This document shows, piece by piece, positions 22,674 through 35,115 of a DNA stretch of 64,000 bases (within the stretch, counting starts at the first letter, position 1; every line of letters begins with the position of its first letter). The translations under genes and the position numbers were made by a program. Below the pieces are notes generated by a model. It was not told where the DNA came from and did no database searches. It saw nothing but the letters and a program-made list of their open reading frames with translations. Location of the stretch: assembly GCA_038030265.1 (NCBI GenBank), contig CM075943.1:59681971-59745970 (forward strand), given 5' to 3'. Source of the stretch: Corythucha ciliata. Taxonomy: Eukaryota; Arthropoda; Insecta; Hemiptera; Tingidae.

Positions 22674-23700
22674 CAGGCCCGGATCTACGTCTACGGACAT
22701 CTCCAGGATGAAATTGGCAGTTTCAAAGACGAATTTGACCGTTTAAAGAACGATATTGGTAGTTTTGAACGACGAAATTGTCACTCATATTTTATCATAG
22801 GACAAAATTGACAGTTCCGAATGCGAAATTGACAGTTTTGAATGGCGAAATTGACATTTTCAGCACGAAATTGACATTTTCAGCACGAAATTGACAGTTT
22901 CATGGATGAAATTGACAGTTTTGAAAGACTAAATTGACATTTCTGGGGGAAATTGGCGGTTTCATGTATGAAATTGATAGTTTCAAGGACGAAATGGACA
23001 GTCAGCGTGAACAGTCAGTTTGATGATCGTTTTAGGGCAAGAATCATCAGTTCAGCCATTTTTCATGGCACGAATGGTCATTTTTGGAGTGCGAACGGTC
23101 GTTTATGCCATTTGAATGACGCATAGTCGCATTATTGATCGTCAATTTAGGCCTTTTTCAAGGCGTGAATCTGTCAGTTTAGTCATTTTTAGGGTTGAGA
23201 ATGTGTCAGTACGACCGGTAGCCACTTTTTTAGGGCGTGAATATGACCGTTTGGTCATTTTTAGAGCGCAGATCCAGTCGCAGTTTAACCAATTTTAAGG
23301 TGGGGGGGGGGAACACTTTTCAAAGGGTGAGAATGACCAGTTAGACAATTTTTAGAGCGAAACACTTTGAAGATTTGAGGGTTGGCCATTTCAAAAGCTC
23401 GGATCGTCAGTTCTGCCATTTTAGGGCCCGAATTGTCATTTTTCAAGCGTGAATTGCCAGTTTGGCAATTTCCAGGGCACTAAAATTGTCAGTTTAGCCA
23501 TTTTAAAGTATCGAATCGTAAATTTTACTATTAAGGTGCCATTTTTAGTAAAACGAAGCGCAAATATAGTTCCTGCGCTCCTTTCAAAAACAAAATTTAA
23601 TCTGTTTGAGTTTGACCTTTTCAAAGCAAAAATATCGTGGATTATTCGCCACTCACCGAACCCAGTTTTGTGCAATATGCCAACAACGCGAAATTGCTTT
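22674..23700 (+). repeat. Family D then family B arrays with a CAGGCCCGGATCTACG end
   Basis: The left end CAGGCCCGGATCTACG is followed by 20-22-bp family D monomers (core GAAATTGACAGTTTTGAA; two identical adjacent 20-bp units at 22853-22892) to about 23000. Family B units in plus orientation follow to about 23530, then mixed repeats. No target duplication found. Confidence 0.6.
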
Positions 23701-24500
23701 TTTAATTAGTCAACCGCGCAAAATTGTGTTGTTTTCAGACTGCCAACCTCGCTGACTTGGTTTTGAATGAGACAATCCCCAAGAAATTTCATTTTCCAAT
23801 AAACCTAACCGGTCAAATTAACATTTCAAGTGAGTTAAAACCCCTTGAAAATGGATTTTTCGGGTGAACCAAACACCCGAAATCGGTTTTGAGTGGGCCA
23901 AACTGGTGGAATGGGTTCTTGAACTTGCCAAATCCATGAAATCGCTTCTTTTTTACTGAGTCAAGCCAGCGAAAATGGATTTTGAATTGAGCCAGCTCCA
24001 CAAAGTTGCTTTTTGAATCAGAGCGAAATTTGCATTTTGATGCAGTGAAACCTGTGAAAATTGTTTTTCACGCTAACATTGGTCTTGAATGGGACCATCC
24101 CTGACATAATTTCATTTTTTTAAATTGGGTTTAACCACCAAAGCGGCACTTTTAGTGGGTTAAACCCCGCAAAATTTGATTTTTGGGTGAGCCATTCACC
24201 CAAAAATTGGTTAAAATTGGTCAATCTCGCAAGATTACGCATTTGAAAGGGGCCAGTTCCGTGAAAATGCTGTATAGAACAAGTCAACAGCCTGAGACTT
24301 TTAATTGATGTAAGTGTGAAACCCTCGCAGTTGGGTTTTTCAGGGAGAAATCCTCGCGAATTTATTTTCTTGCGTGCCAGTTTCACGATGTTTGATTTGC
24401 GAAAGAGCGAAACCGTTGAAATTGGCTGTTGAGTTTGCCAAAATCACTGAAATTCGGTTCTGTAAATGTGTACATTGCACAAAATGTGCGAGAATTTTGA
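23701..24500. repeat. Family E array
   Basis: Units of about 30 bp containing GCGAAATT(T/G) and a T-rich run, then GAGTGGGCCAAAC-like words. Also present at 31190-31830 and 47870-48640. Confidence 0.6.
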
Positions 24501-24522
24501 CTTGGAAAGATCTCAACCCCCC

Positions 24523-26252
24523 CAGTGGCGGAACAACACCTATTGGGGCCCGCGGTGGAAATCACTAGGAGGCTCTTAAGTCTCCAATTAAACTAGGAAT
24601 ATACTTTTTAGCCGCGTTGAAGTACATATTTTTTCCAATTTTAGCCGCGAATTAGCTCATTTTCTTATTTTTAGCTGCAAATCGGCGCTTTTTATAAGCT
24701 CTTAGCCGTGAAGTTGCCTCAAGAATCCGCAAATCAGGTAGCGTTTGAGTGCTCTTTCCCTTATTTTATCCGCAAATTAACAATTTTTCTAAACTTAGGC
24801 TGTGAATTTACGCTGTCTCCATTTCAAACAACAATTTGTGTTATTCTCTATTTATTACCCTCTAAATAGCGCTTTTTAATCAATTTAATTCCTAAAAGTT
24901 GCACCAGGAATCACCGAGTTGTCGTTTTATTAATATCAGCTGTGAATTAGCGCTTTTCTCCCAATTTTATCAGCGAATAAGCACATTTTCGGTGCTTATT
25001 ATAAACTCCTAGCCGTGAATTAGCCATGAACGTGCCTCAAGAATCCGTAAAAGGTAGCGTTTGGGCGCTCTGTCCAAATTTTATTCACAAATTAGGGGTT
25101 TTCTCATTTTTCAACGCCAATTCGTGTTTTTCTAAATCTTACCCGTGAATTAGCGCTTTTTTCAACAGTTTTAGCCGTTTGAATCAGCGCTTTTTCTCAG
25201 TTTTATTCCAGAAGTTCCCCAAGAATCTGGAAGCTGGCGTTTTCACAATTTCAGTTGTGAATTAGCCTCTTTACCGTCAATTTTAGCAGTCAAGGAGCAA
25301 ATTTCTTAATTTTAGCTGCGAATTATAGTGCTGTTCTTCGATTTTATCCGTAAAATTGATATTTTATCATAATTTAATTGTCAATTAAAGTTTTCCCTCC
25401 ACTTTGAGGCGTGAATTCGCATTTTTCTCAATTTCACGCCGTGAATCAGCGCTTTTTCTCAATTTCAGTCCCAGCCCCGTGAATCCATGCGAGTTGACGT
25501 TTTCTGTGAATTTGCGCTTTTTTCTCAATTTCAGCCCCGAAGTTGCCCCCAAGAATCGGCAAGTTGGCGTTTTCTCATTTTTTTGTGAAGTAGCATTATT
25601 TTTTCTTCAATTTTAACAGTAAATTAGCATATTTTCTTAATTTTAGCGGTAATTTTTAGCGTTTTTTCTCGATTTTATCAGTAAAATCGTAATTTTTCCT
25701 ACCTTAGATGAGTTTTCCTCCACTTGAATTCGCGTTTTTGTCTATTGCCCCCGAGAATCCATGAGTTGGCATTTCTCCCTTTTTAACTTTGAATTTGCGC
25801 TTTTTCTCTATTTTTAAAGCTGCTAAATTGTAGCACTATAACACAATTTTAGCTGTGAATTAGCGTGTTTCTTGTTTTTTAAGACGCGAATTAGCAATTT
25901 TTTCTTTTTTCATCCTTGGATTAGAGCTTTTCTCAGTTTTTAGCTGCGTGAATTAGCACTTTTTCCTGATTTCAGCCCCGATTTTGCCCCAATAATTCGT
26001 GATTTTGCGTCGTCTCAATGTCAGCTGTGAATTAGCGCTTTTTCTCAATACTAAAAGCCATAAATTTCAGAATTTTTGTTTTTTTCAATTTCAGCCGCGA
26101 ATCAGCGTTTTTCTCAATTTTACAAGCGAGTTTAGCCGTTCTTTTTCATCTTATCTACTTAAAAATCTCGATTTTTTCATCGTTAAGCCCCATCCGAACG
26201 GCGGCCTTGAGCGGTTCACCCCCCCTCATCCCTGCCAGGATACGCTAGGCTG
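24523..26252 (-). mobile_element. Family A element, copy 2, reversed
   Basis: The tail module is at the left (CAGTGGCGGAACAACACC, then a GGGGCCCGCGG stretch, 24523-24585), and the plus-oriented 30-bp array runs 24600-26160. The head module is reversed at the right (CCCCCCTCATCCCTGCCAGG, then ATACGCTAGGCTG). Module order is the mirror of copy 1. No target duplication recognised. Confidence 0.6.
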
Positions 26253-26284
26253 AATTGCTACTACGGAGGACCAAAACGCGTAAT

Positions 26285-26830
26285 ATTAATTTTTTTATTG
26301 AGTTCCGTAGTCTTCCGCAGTTCACCCCGTGAAATTGGATGTTTCCAGATCAAACCACGGAAAATCAAACTCTTTATTAACCAAATCCCCCGTCCCACCA
26401 GGTGCAATTTGTTGGCTGATAGTCCTCCAAACTTGGCGATTTTGTGCCTATTGATCTCTGAACTTACGAATTTCGTGGGCTCTTTAAACTCTCCACTTCG
26501 CGGTTGATTATATGGTCTGAAACTTGATACACTGTGGCTATATTTAGCCCAAAGCTTCATTAATGGCTATTCATCCTTTGACACTTGAAAATTCACGGCT
26601 ATTTATTCCAATGAAAACGTATATTTCGCGGCTATTAACCCCCGAGTGACATTTCACGGCGAATATTCCACACAGCCTACATTTTCGCGGCTATCAATTC
26701 CCCGGACTCGCAATTTCGCTGTTGACTATTATTCAAAACCAGAAATTTTATCGCTAATTATCCTCCATAATTCGTAGTTTCGGCTGCTTATCGGTCCCTA
26801 AACTTATACTATTTCGTGACTATGAATAGG
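26285..26830. repeat. Family F repeats
   Basis: About 33-bp units with TTTCGCGGCTATTAACCCCC-like cores. The word CGCGGCTA is shared with family A, and AATTTCG with family E. Confidence 0.55.
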
Positions 26831-28693
26831 TACGACGCTCCGTAACAAGACACCCCCGATAAATGGCATGGTTGTAAAACTCCTCCGAGTTGTATATTTT
26901 TGTCGCTTCAACCCTTCAACTTCTCCCCTCCCTCTCTCTTCCTATTCAACCAGCCGTAAAATAAAAATTCCAGAGAAGCGGCCAACAGCCAGTTTTTTCT
27001 CCTCACTTAAGTTAACCGCTTTTTATTACCGCTGATATCATCTTACCGCGATCGTTTTTCGCAATTCCTAGACGCACCCTCTCTGACCTAACTGCACGAC
27101 CCTTGGGACTTATTTCTCGGTATAGGAACGCAGTTTATATTGTTCACGCCGTAAAATTTGGAACAAGGCTAAACATGTCGTTCTCATGAAATAAAGAAAA
27201 CAAAAAAGTTGATTGTGACGAACTTAAAAAAAAGCTTTCACTTATGCGTCGAGAATTGTTCGAACGTCAATGGAACAAACACTGGGGAAAGTGTTTTTTC
27301 AAGGGTTGAATAACGTGTGCATTTCTCTTGTTTCAAAATTTCCTGGAATTCTCCTCATTGTTGTAAATTAATAACAAAATAAGACGTTTTTCACGCGGAT
27401 GATGGACGTCATCGGAAGAGTTGTTTTTTTTTATGCAACAAAATGCTCAGGAATAGTGTTGGTAGATGGGGGGAGGGGTAATAGTTTAAACAACTCTAAT
27501 AAAACTGCGTCAAGATATTCGTAGTGTCTGGGGAGGAAGGGTTCGGCTTTGGGAAATAAGCCAACTCTTTAATGTCGGGAAGTGTGTACAAGACAAAGAA
27601 ATTGAAATCTTACTATGATGCTCTTTCTTTCAAAGTAAACCAAAAAAAGTGTTTCTTCGTCATGTTTTCTTCATCAAAGAAAATACGCAAGATCAAGGCC
27701 CGTGGTGGACAACGGACGACTATTTTTGAGCCCTTGAGCTTTGTTGACAAGCTTTGTTTAAGGTCAATCTTTTGGAACGCAATTTGTTAAAAATAGAGCT
27801 GTAACGTAGCTATATAACGTATTAAATTTAGACAAATTTCATGACACAACAAGATTCAAAACGATCCGATTGTTATTGGAATTTTGTACTCTCTGGTACT
27901 CTTAAGCATTGCGTGTCCGTCCATTGGTACACTTGTGGGAGTGTTTTAATCGTCATTTTCCTTATAATTCAGGGACTTATAGATGAGGTGATTCGTTTTC
28001 CCCTAAACTTGTTTTAATGCTCGTCACGGCTCTTTCTAATGACCCCCCCCCCCCACTCGCTATACACCCAACAATCCCTCGTTTGTAGTATAATCCCTTG
28101 GAATTTGGAATTTTCTAAAGGGAATTTCCAGTAATATAAGTCATAAATTGACCGACTATTACCGGTGATTGCCTCTCACTGCAATTAAAGTAAGGCCTTC
28201 AATGGAATTATTTCTTGAAAGCTTTTAAGTAAACAAGATAGCCGGCTTAGGCTCGTCCATACCTGAATCCAACCGCCCCCTTCTAATAACACGAGAAGGG
28301 AATTAGGCCCGTAACGAACGATTTTCCGTGTAAGGACAACATCGTACGCATAATTATGCCCAGCTAGGCATGAGTCTTCGTTACCGCAGGGACGAAACGA
28401 CTGATTCCTGCGTGTCACTTTATTTTCCATTAAGGCCATGGCTACGTAAAAGGCTATAATTTTCATAAATCAACCTCTTTAAACAAAAAATTGTGCGGAT
28501 TTCGTCTCACTCAAATAACCGATATCACTGGGCTGGTTCCTTGAAAAAGGTAATATCGTTGATTTGGCAACTTTAAATCTCAAATTTCGCTGACACGGCA
28601 CTTTTGAAAACCAGTGTCGTGGGTTTTAGCTCTTCTAACGAACTAAATTTCGCGAGACATAGCGAGAAACGTCCGCGCCGCGCAACGCTGATT
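26831..28693. other. Single-copy-looking DNA, no gene supported
   Basis: No exon or RNA gene recognised. It has a C12 run (28043-28054), a T9 run near 27424 and, at the right (about 28490-28650), a few family E-like units. A 93-codon minus-strand frame at 28185-28466 lacks any recognised domain and is not annotated. Confidence 0.4.
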
Positions 28694-29540
28694 CAGTAGC
28701 GTACATTGCAGTGATGCGGGGGAGGGGAGGAAGCCCCCGAAAAGCTGGGAGGATGAAAAATAGTGATTTATAGATTTTAAAGCTTAAGATTTATAGATTT
28801 AAGTGAGAGCAAAGCGTTCATTCACGACTAAAATTGAAAACGATAAGCGCTCGCCGCGAAAATTGACAAAAAGCGCTCATTTACCACTAATACTGAAAAA
28901 AAAAAAAACATTTCGTGGTGTCCGATAGCAACTTTGGGATTAAAATTGAAGAGAAACGTTATATTGTGCAATTCTGGAAGCTACATACCACTCAAATTTA
29001 GAAAAGTATACTAATTCAAGGCTTCTGGAGCCACATCGTAGCTAAAAGTGATAAAACAAGCCAGTCCAATGTTTCTGTAGTCCTTATAGATGGGTAAAAT
29101 TTAAAAATCGCGCCAATGGGCTGTTCTTAGAGCAACGCCGCGGCTAAAAGTTTGAAAAAAAAACGCTAATTTGCGTCTGAAATTGAGAAAAAGGCGCTAA
29201 TCCTGGCTATAATTGAAAAAAGCGGTAATTCGTGGTTGTTATCGATGCAAATTCCAGGCCAAAATTGAAAGAGAGTGCTAATTCGAGGTTCACAGAGGAC
29301 CTTTTACAAAGCGCGTGTGAGCTGTTCTAGGCGCTAGTTCGCGGCCAAAATGAGAAAAAAGATCTAATTGGTGGCTAAGATTGAGACAAAATTGCAGTTA
29401 AAGTTGATAAACAGAGTACGATCGCAGCTAAATTTGCGGAAAAAACGCCGTTTTTTTTTCACAGTTCACGTCTAAAATTGAGAGAAATGATAATCCCCGA
29501 TTTCCGTTGGTCCCTAATTGCGGCTAAAATCGCTCAAATG
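28694..29540 (+). mobile_element. Family A element, copy 3 (left part)
   Basis: The head CAGTAGCGTACATTGCAGTG with a GGGGGAGGGGAGG stretch resembles the copy 1 head. A minus-oriented 30-bp array follows, cut by the CAGTGGCAGCGG element at 29541. It resumes at 31883. Confidence 0.6.
29533..29540. repeat. 8-bp target duplication, left (CTCAAATG)
   Basis: Matches CACAAATG at 31875-31882 in 7 of 8 bases. The related uninterrupted site at 32311-32318 reads CGCAAATG. Confidence 0.8.
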
Positions 29541-29840
29541 CAGTGGCAGCGGAAGTCAGCTGGCACTGGGTGGAGCAAGAATCCCCCCCTCACTAGAAAA
29601 TACAATTTTTCGAATCAATTATGCCTGCATGTGCAAAAATACAATTCTTGAGGAAAAAAATTCCAAATCCTTCACCAAATTTACCGGCTCTTCATGAATT
29701 TCTCTTGTTTCTGGGTTAATTTTCCTCGGCAATTTGAGTGTTTTAAGCTAAATCGGCTACATCAGCCTCAAAATGGCATTATTCACACTATTCAGAGCAG
29801 AAACTTAGTGTGAAAGAGCAAGAATATGCCGTAAAAAGTA

Positions 29841-31178
29841 GGGTACCGAGGTAATGGCGAGGGGGGGCGGGGCGGACCGCTCATACGGCCACCTATCAGA
29901 GAGGACCCCGCAGAAAAGCTTAAATATGGAAAAACGAATATTTTTAGGCTCATGTTCACAGATTTAGGTACGTGGAAAGGAGTTTTGGTATAGGATTGGA
30001 CAGTGACTAGGCTCCTTTCGACGATTTTCAGCCCATCCGACTTAAAGAGTGTAGAGCTTTACTGGTGATCAACAAATAGTGTGGCTAAATATTCGATCGA
30101 CGAAAGCGACATTTTGACGGCTAAAATTAAGAAAATTTGTGCCTTTTGTAAGCAAATTCGCGGCTAAAATAGAGAAAATACGCTGATTCCCGATAGGTAA
30201 AATTAACAAGGCGCTCTAATGTGCCTTTTTGGGGCGAGTAGGTGGTAAAAAATTTGGAAAAAGTGCTAATATTTGTGGCCAAAACTGTAAAATGCGCTCA
30301 TTCCTTGTTTCTCTTAAACAACTTTCAGATCATATAATTTAGAAAAAAATCGCTGATTCTCGGTGTACACAAACAATTTTACGGCTAAAATGTGCCAAAA
30401 AACCGCTAATATGCTCTTTTTGGGACAAGCCCGTGGCTATAATTGAGAAAAATCGCTATAATTCGCGAATAAAATATACAGGAAAGACGTTAGTTTGCGG
30501 ATAAAAATGAAAAAAATGACTTATTCGCGGATGAAATTGAGAAAACACCAATCCGTATTTTCTAAAGGATATTTTGAGGCTGAAACTAAGAATAATTACT
30601 AATCCATAACTAAATTGAAATTAAATGGCCAATATGGGGCTAAAATGTACAACAAGCGCCTTACTAATATTGAAAAAATCACTAATTAGCGCGGCTACAA
30701 TTAAGGAAAACTCTAAATTTCCGTTCAAATTGAGAAAAAAGGCTAATTCGCGGTTAAAAATTGAGCAAAATTGATAAAAATCGCTAATCCATGGAATAAG
30801 GCCCGCATTATCAATCGTTGATTAAAGAGCTGACTAAAAACGTCATCAAACATTTCGTCATGGTTCACGGATGATTTGCCTAAATTAGTTTTTTTTTTAA
30901 TTTTTTCATCGACAATTATTGATAAAGCGGGCCTAAAAATGATAATTTTACGTTCAAATTCAGAAAAGTGCTAACTCCTTGCTGAAAATTGAGAAAAAGC
31001 GCTAATTTCGCGGATAAAATGGACAAAAAAACACGATGAACTGTTCAAATTTGAAAATACGCCGATCTTCGGCTTCTGAATGCAACTTATTTGTGGCTAA
31101 AAGTGAGAAGAAGCACCAAGGGGCCTCACAGAACTATCCGCCCCGCCCGTACCCCCAATAGGCGTGAATACGCCAGTG
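29841..31178 (+). mobile_element. Family A element nested in the hAT-like element
   Basis: The head GTAGGGTACCGAGGTAATGG with G/C-rich flank leads to a block like the copy 1 subterminal region (AGGCTCCTTTCGACGATTTT near 30009). A minus-oriented 30-bp array follows to about 31110, then the tail module (31118-31178: GGGGCCTCACAGA, CCGCCCCG, CGCCAGTG). No clear target duplication. Confidence 0.6.
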
Positions 31179-31189
31179 GCTATGAAATA

Positions 31190-31830
31190 AACTTTCCCCT
31201 CTTAGCCAAAATGCCCATTGAGCGCATTAAAGTATTAAATTTCGAGGGGGTTAGCCTTTCAAAGCCCAAATATCGTGGATTTGGATCCCAAAGAACCAAA
31301 TTTCTCGGGTTTTAATCACCCAAAAAGACCAACCAGGAGGATGAAAACAGTTGATTACAGAGTCACAATCCTCTTTTTCACGGTCTTGACTGGAATTGTC
31401 TTGGTTAGACGGCTAGAATTGACAGTTTTCACCACTTTAAGCCCAAATTTCGAAGATTTCGCCCTTCGAAAAATTAATTTTGAAGCATTGACTCCCTCAA
31501 AATCAAAATATGCGGGCTTGACATTAAAAAGTCATATTTCACTGGGTTCAGGATAACAATTTCACACGTTTGTGGCCTTCTTAGAAGCAATTTCGTGGGG
31601 TTCGGCTCCCAATTTTGCTGTTTTGGCAAATTCAAGAACCATATTCACGTTTGGTTCCATAAAAAAAAGCGACTCCGGTGGTTATATTTGGCTCTTTCAA
31701 AGCCCAAAGTTTGCAGATCTGTCTCTGGCTGGTGTGAACCCTAATTGCCTGGTGCGAACGATAATTTTCAGGAGGCAAATTCAACACGATACCATTTTTT
31801 TCTCGATTTCTCAAACATCGGATTGAGCGG
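31190..31830. repeat. Family E array inside the hAT-like element
   Basis: About 30-bp units with CAAATTTCG(C/A)GG and TTTGGCTC-like words. A stretch at 31610-31666 recurs at 32064-32120 in the neighbouring family A copy. Confidence 0.6.
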
Positions 31831-31874
31831 AGGGCGCATTCGCTGCCCTCTGAACTCCACTTCCGCCGCCACTG

Positions 31875-31882
31875 CACAAATG
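31875..31882. repeat. 8-bp target duplication, right (CACAAATG)
   Basis: Right partner of 29533-29540. Confidence 0.8.
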
Positions 31883-32490
31883 AGTTGTTTTCGGGGGTGA
31901 TTCCACGGTTAAAAGTTCAGTAAAAGTAGTAATTTGCGGCTAAAATTGAGTAAAAGCACTCATTTCTTGACTAATGTTCATAAAGCGCGTCCATTTGTAG
32001 ACTAACATCGCGAAAAAGTGCTCAAAAGATGTTCTTGGAGCTAGTTCACGGCACAAGGGAACCCAGTTTTGCCGTTTTGGCAAATTCTAGAATCATATTA
32101 ACGCTTGGCTCCATAAAAACAAACAACAAGAAAGCTTTAAATGATGGCTATAAGAATGAGAAAAAAAAATCGTGCGGTTAAAGGTGATAAAAATCGCACA
32201 ATGGCGGCAAAAACGCCGCGATTCGAGGTTTCTAAAGAGGACACTTCGTGGTTAAAATTAAGAGAAACAATAATCCCCGATTTCTGTCTGTCCCTAGGCG
32301 GCTGAAATCGCGCAAATGAGCTGTTCTTAGGGTAATTTCACGGTTTAAAAGTACTAATTTGCGGCTAAAATTTGGTAAAAGCTCTCATGTCTTGACTTTG
32401 AAGTTGGTAAAGCGTTCCCAATCTGTGGTTAAAATTGAGAAAATCGCTAATACTCAGTTTCAGTAGGTCTTCGGGAGGTTTAAATTGAGA
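31883..32490 (-). repeat. Family A array, right part of copy 3 and a duplicate
   Basis: The sequence at 31883-32040 continues the target interrupted at 29540. 32221-32420 is a second, uninterrupted version of the same segment (CCCCGATTTC...CGCAAATG...GCGGCTAAAATT). This shows a local duplication of the array before or around the insertion. Confidence 0.65.
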
Positions 32491-34330
32491 AATCACGCTG
32501 TCCAGTGTTGTGGGGGAGGAAGCGATGTTCTTGGGCCAAGTCTGAGGCAAAGATTGAGGTGTGTTGTTTTAAAACGGAATATTTTACTGAAGATTGTGTT
32601 GATGAAGTGTCGCAAAAGACAACGATGGTCGCACAAAGCTTTGTGTGCTGCAGTCAGAGTTATAAAACGCTATTGTAGGGTTATTACCTGAAAAAAAAAG
32701 ACAGTTTTTGTGAATATTACTCATACACTATTGACAGTTTTATGTGTTGTCTCTGGGCTGTTTTCGTTTAGAAAATATTTTACGACCCCCCCCCCCCACC
32801 TGTTCACTTGTAAGTTGACCCCTGAGTGTTGTTATTCATAAACAAAATTTCACCCTTTTTCTTCCCCCAATCACCCCACCCCTCTCTCCCATTTTTCACA
32901 ACTCTCTGGCCTCGGACTGTTTTTTAAACATATAAATGAGTTCGAGTATGTGCATCTAAGTATGTTCATGACATGAAGTGTCAGGTAAATTAAAAAGTGA
33001 AAGTTTTTGTGTGTTTTTTTTTTTTTTTTTTCACCCCCATCCACAAGAGTTCTTGTAAGAGAGTCGATCAGAGCCAAATAATACCAAAATAATGGGAAGG
33101 GGTAGGTCATGGTCTCCTTGGCTCATTTAACGGTGAACACAGCGATGCCATTTGCGTACAAATGAGAAGGTCTCGAAGACCCTGTAAATTATACACCGAA
33201 CCATCTGGCCGGAAGGTGAAAATAAAGAATCTCAGTTACCACTTCCTCAGTAAAATTAACAAATGAGTTTGTATATTTTTCGGGGGGGCGCCAGTTCACC
33301 GGAATTATATCGGGCGTTTTAAATTTCTCGTGGGAACGCGTTGCGCAATATTTCTTTCGTTATTCGAGGAAAAAATTGGTTGTTTTTAACAGTCACCGTG
33401 CGCCACCCTTGTGTACAAACCAACGGTTGCGGGCGAGTTCCAATCAAAATGAGAGTGAACGGGAGAGTATTAAAGCATCACGGCGCATTTCACCCAAAAA
33501 TATGACCTCATTCATCGTTATTAGTCGAGCTTTGTTATTGGTTGCAGTCTCACAAGCCCGTTTTGCGACATTCTTGAACATGCAGGTTCGTTGTCCGCAA
33601 TGGAAAGACGCAACAAAACAACAAAAAAATAATCAATTTTTATCCTTTTACCGTGTGTGTTTATTTTTAGCTTCTCCGACGACCAGTTTCTTATATAGAG
33701 CTAAAAGTAGAATAACCGTCCACGAATACCGGGTGGTGGTGTATGGTTGGGGGGGGGGAGAGGAGTAGAGATTTATTATATTCTCTTTGTACCACCGGGT
33801 TTACGACTTCCTTTTATTCAAGTTGAAGAAAAATGCGATGTGAGGCGGGGGGAAGAAGTGAAATCCTGTCTCCGCGCACAGAAAAAGAGAAGGAGGATGA
33901 GCGAAAAAGCCCTCTGGTGACTGGGGACATTATTTTTGAGGCAAAAGAGACGTTTACAGCATGGAATAATTCTGGTGAAGAGGGCAACGGCCTTTTTTCT
34001 GTCTAAGATGCTGGAATTTGATTCCAAACAGATAACTAGAGTGAGGATAATGTACTGAAAGTATTGTATGAGAAATGAGTTTCCTGAGTAAGAGCGGTGT
34101 CACCAAAGAGGGGCACAGGGAGCACACAATGCTCCAGGCAGCGGCTTGCCAATGGGTGGCAGTGTTTTACCAGAAAGTAATTGTAGCCGCGCGCCAACCA
34201 CACCGGTAGCCCATGAACCGACAAATTCATCACAATATACAGTCTAAAATGGTTGCTTTACAAAAAATTCAGAACATTTTGCCTTCAGTCACTGTTTACG
34301 CCTTGACAACTCAAAAGTTCCACGTAGAGC
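32491..34330. other. Single-copy-looking DNA, no gene supported
   Basis: No exon is supported firmly. It holds a C12 run (32786-32797), a T-run near 33014-33031 and G-runs near 33282 and 33750. A 28-codon hydrophobic leader-like frame at 33502-33585 followed by GTTCGT is listed under rejected items. Confidence 0.4.
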
Positions 34331-34870
34331 TTCATCCCATAGCACGGGCTTAAACACGAGGGGGAGTCTTTAGGTATTAAAATCGTCAGATGTGCTGTGA
34401 AACCTTTAGTTTAGGGGTAACACATCGGCTTTGGCGTAAAATCGTCAGTTTTTAAGTAAAATATTGAGTTATCGAGTGAAATCTTCAGTTTTGGATTAAA
34501 AACCCGTCAGTTTTGAGTTGGACAATGTTACAATTTTACGTCTCTCAGACAAAACGTTGACGAAAAGTCAGACACTCAGTATTTGAGTGCCAAGCAGCTC
34601 CTAACAAAGTATCGATTTCCGGGGAAAACATTGCCAGTTTTTGTACAGAAAAACAGGAATAGACGGCTAAAACCGATAGTTTCCGCAGCGTAGATGTTAG
34701 TTTTTGACGGATTACGGCTTTTTTTTTTGGAAAACTCAATTTAGGGAAGAATTTCACAATTTAATGGCGTCTATTTCAAATTTAATGAACTACAAGTTCT
34801 TTTGCTGTGGTCTCTGGAACATCCAAAGTCTTCTGCCCACCCCTAAATCAAGGGCTGCGGCTACGCCCCT
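34331..34870 (+). mobile_element. Family C element, right part
   Basis: A few family C units (TCGTCAGTTTTTAAGTAAAA style), then a non-tandem block of about 340 bp (34530-34870) ending TCTGCCCACCCC, then GGCTGCGGCTACGCCCCT. The same block occurs at 42020-42374, which identifies it as the right end of one element family. Confidence 0.65.
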
Positions 34871-35115
34871 CTGGCCCATATACGTCTACATGAACTGTCA
34901 AACTGCAGCTGTTGTATAGAAAAACGTGAGTTTTGATGCTTGAAACTGACGTAACACTGCTTTGAACTGAAATTCATCCACGTCCGTTCAATTTCACCCA
35001 GAAAATAACTCGATGGTACCGGATCTGCTCAGTTTCATTGGTCAAACAGCTACTTTTTGGGGGTCATATTTCAGTTTTTCCGACCAGGCGTCCCAAATTT
35101 TTTCGTTACTACACT
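34871..35115. other. Short spacer with stray family C units
   Basis: Contains AACGTGAGTTTTGATGC and ACTGACG-type fragments. No other feature. Confidence 0.35.

Larger units (their letters stand above)
29541..31874 (+). mobile_element. Non-autonomous hAT-like transposon carrying E and A repeat arrays
   Basis: 2,334 bp. The left end CAGTGGCAGCGGAAGT and the right end (reverse: CAGTGGCGGCGGAAGT) match at 15 of 16 bases. Eight-bp duplications flank it, and a related empty site lies about 440 bp to the right. The interior holds a short E-like stretch, then an entire nested family A element (29841-31178: head, array, tail), then a family E array (31190-31830) and a G/C-rich subterminal part. No transposase. 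CAG ends plus an 8-bp duplication fit hAT elements; other 8-bp-duplicating superfamilies (such as P) are less likely from the ends. Mobility would need an enzyme made elsewhere. Confidence 0.75.

Noticed and set aside
28185..28466. 93-codon minus-strand frame
   Set aside because: No recognisable domain, no codon bias and no splice context.
33502..33592. Signal-peptide-like frame (MTSFIVISRALLLVAV...) ending at a CAG|GTTCGT donor-like site
   Set aside because: Weak donor, no matching downstream exon, and the hydrophobic stretch is short; chance is a good explanation in this much sequence.
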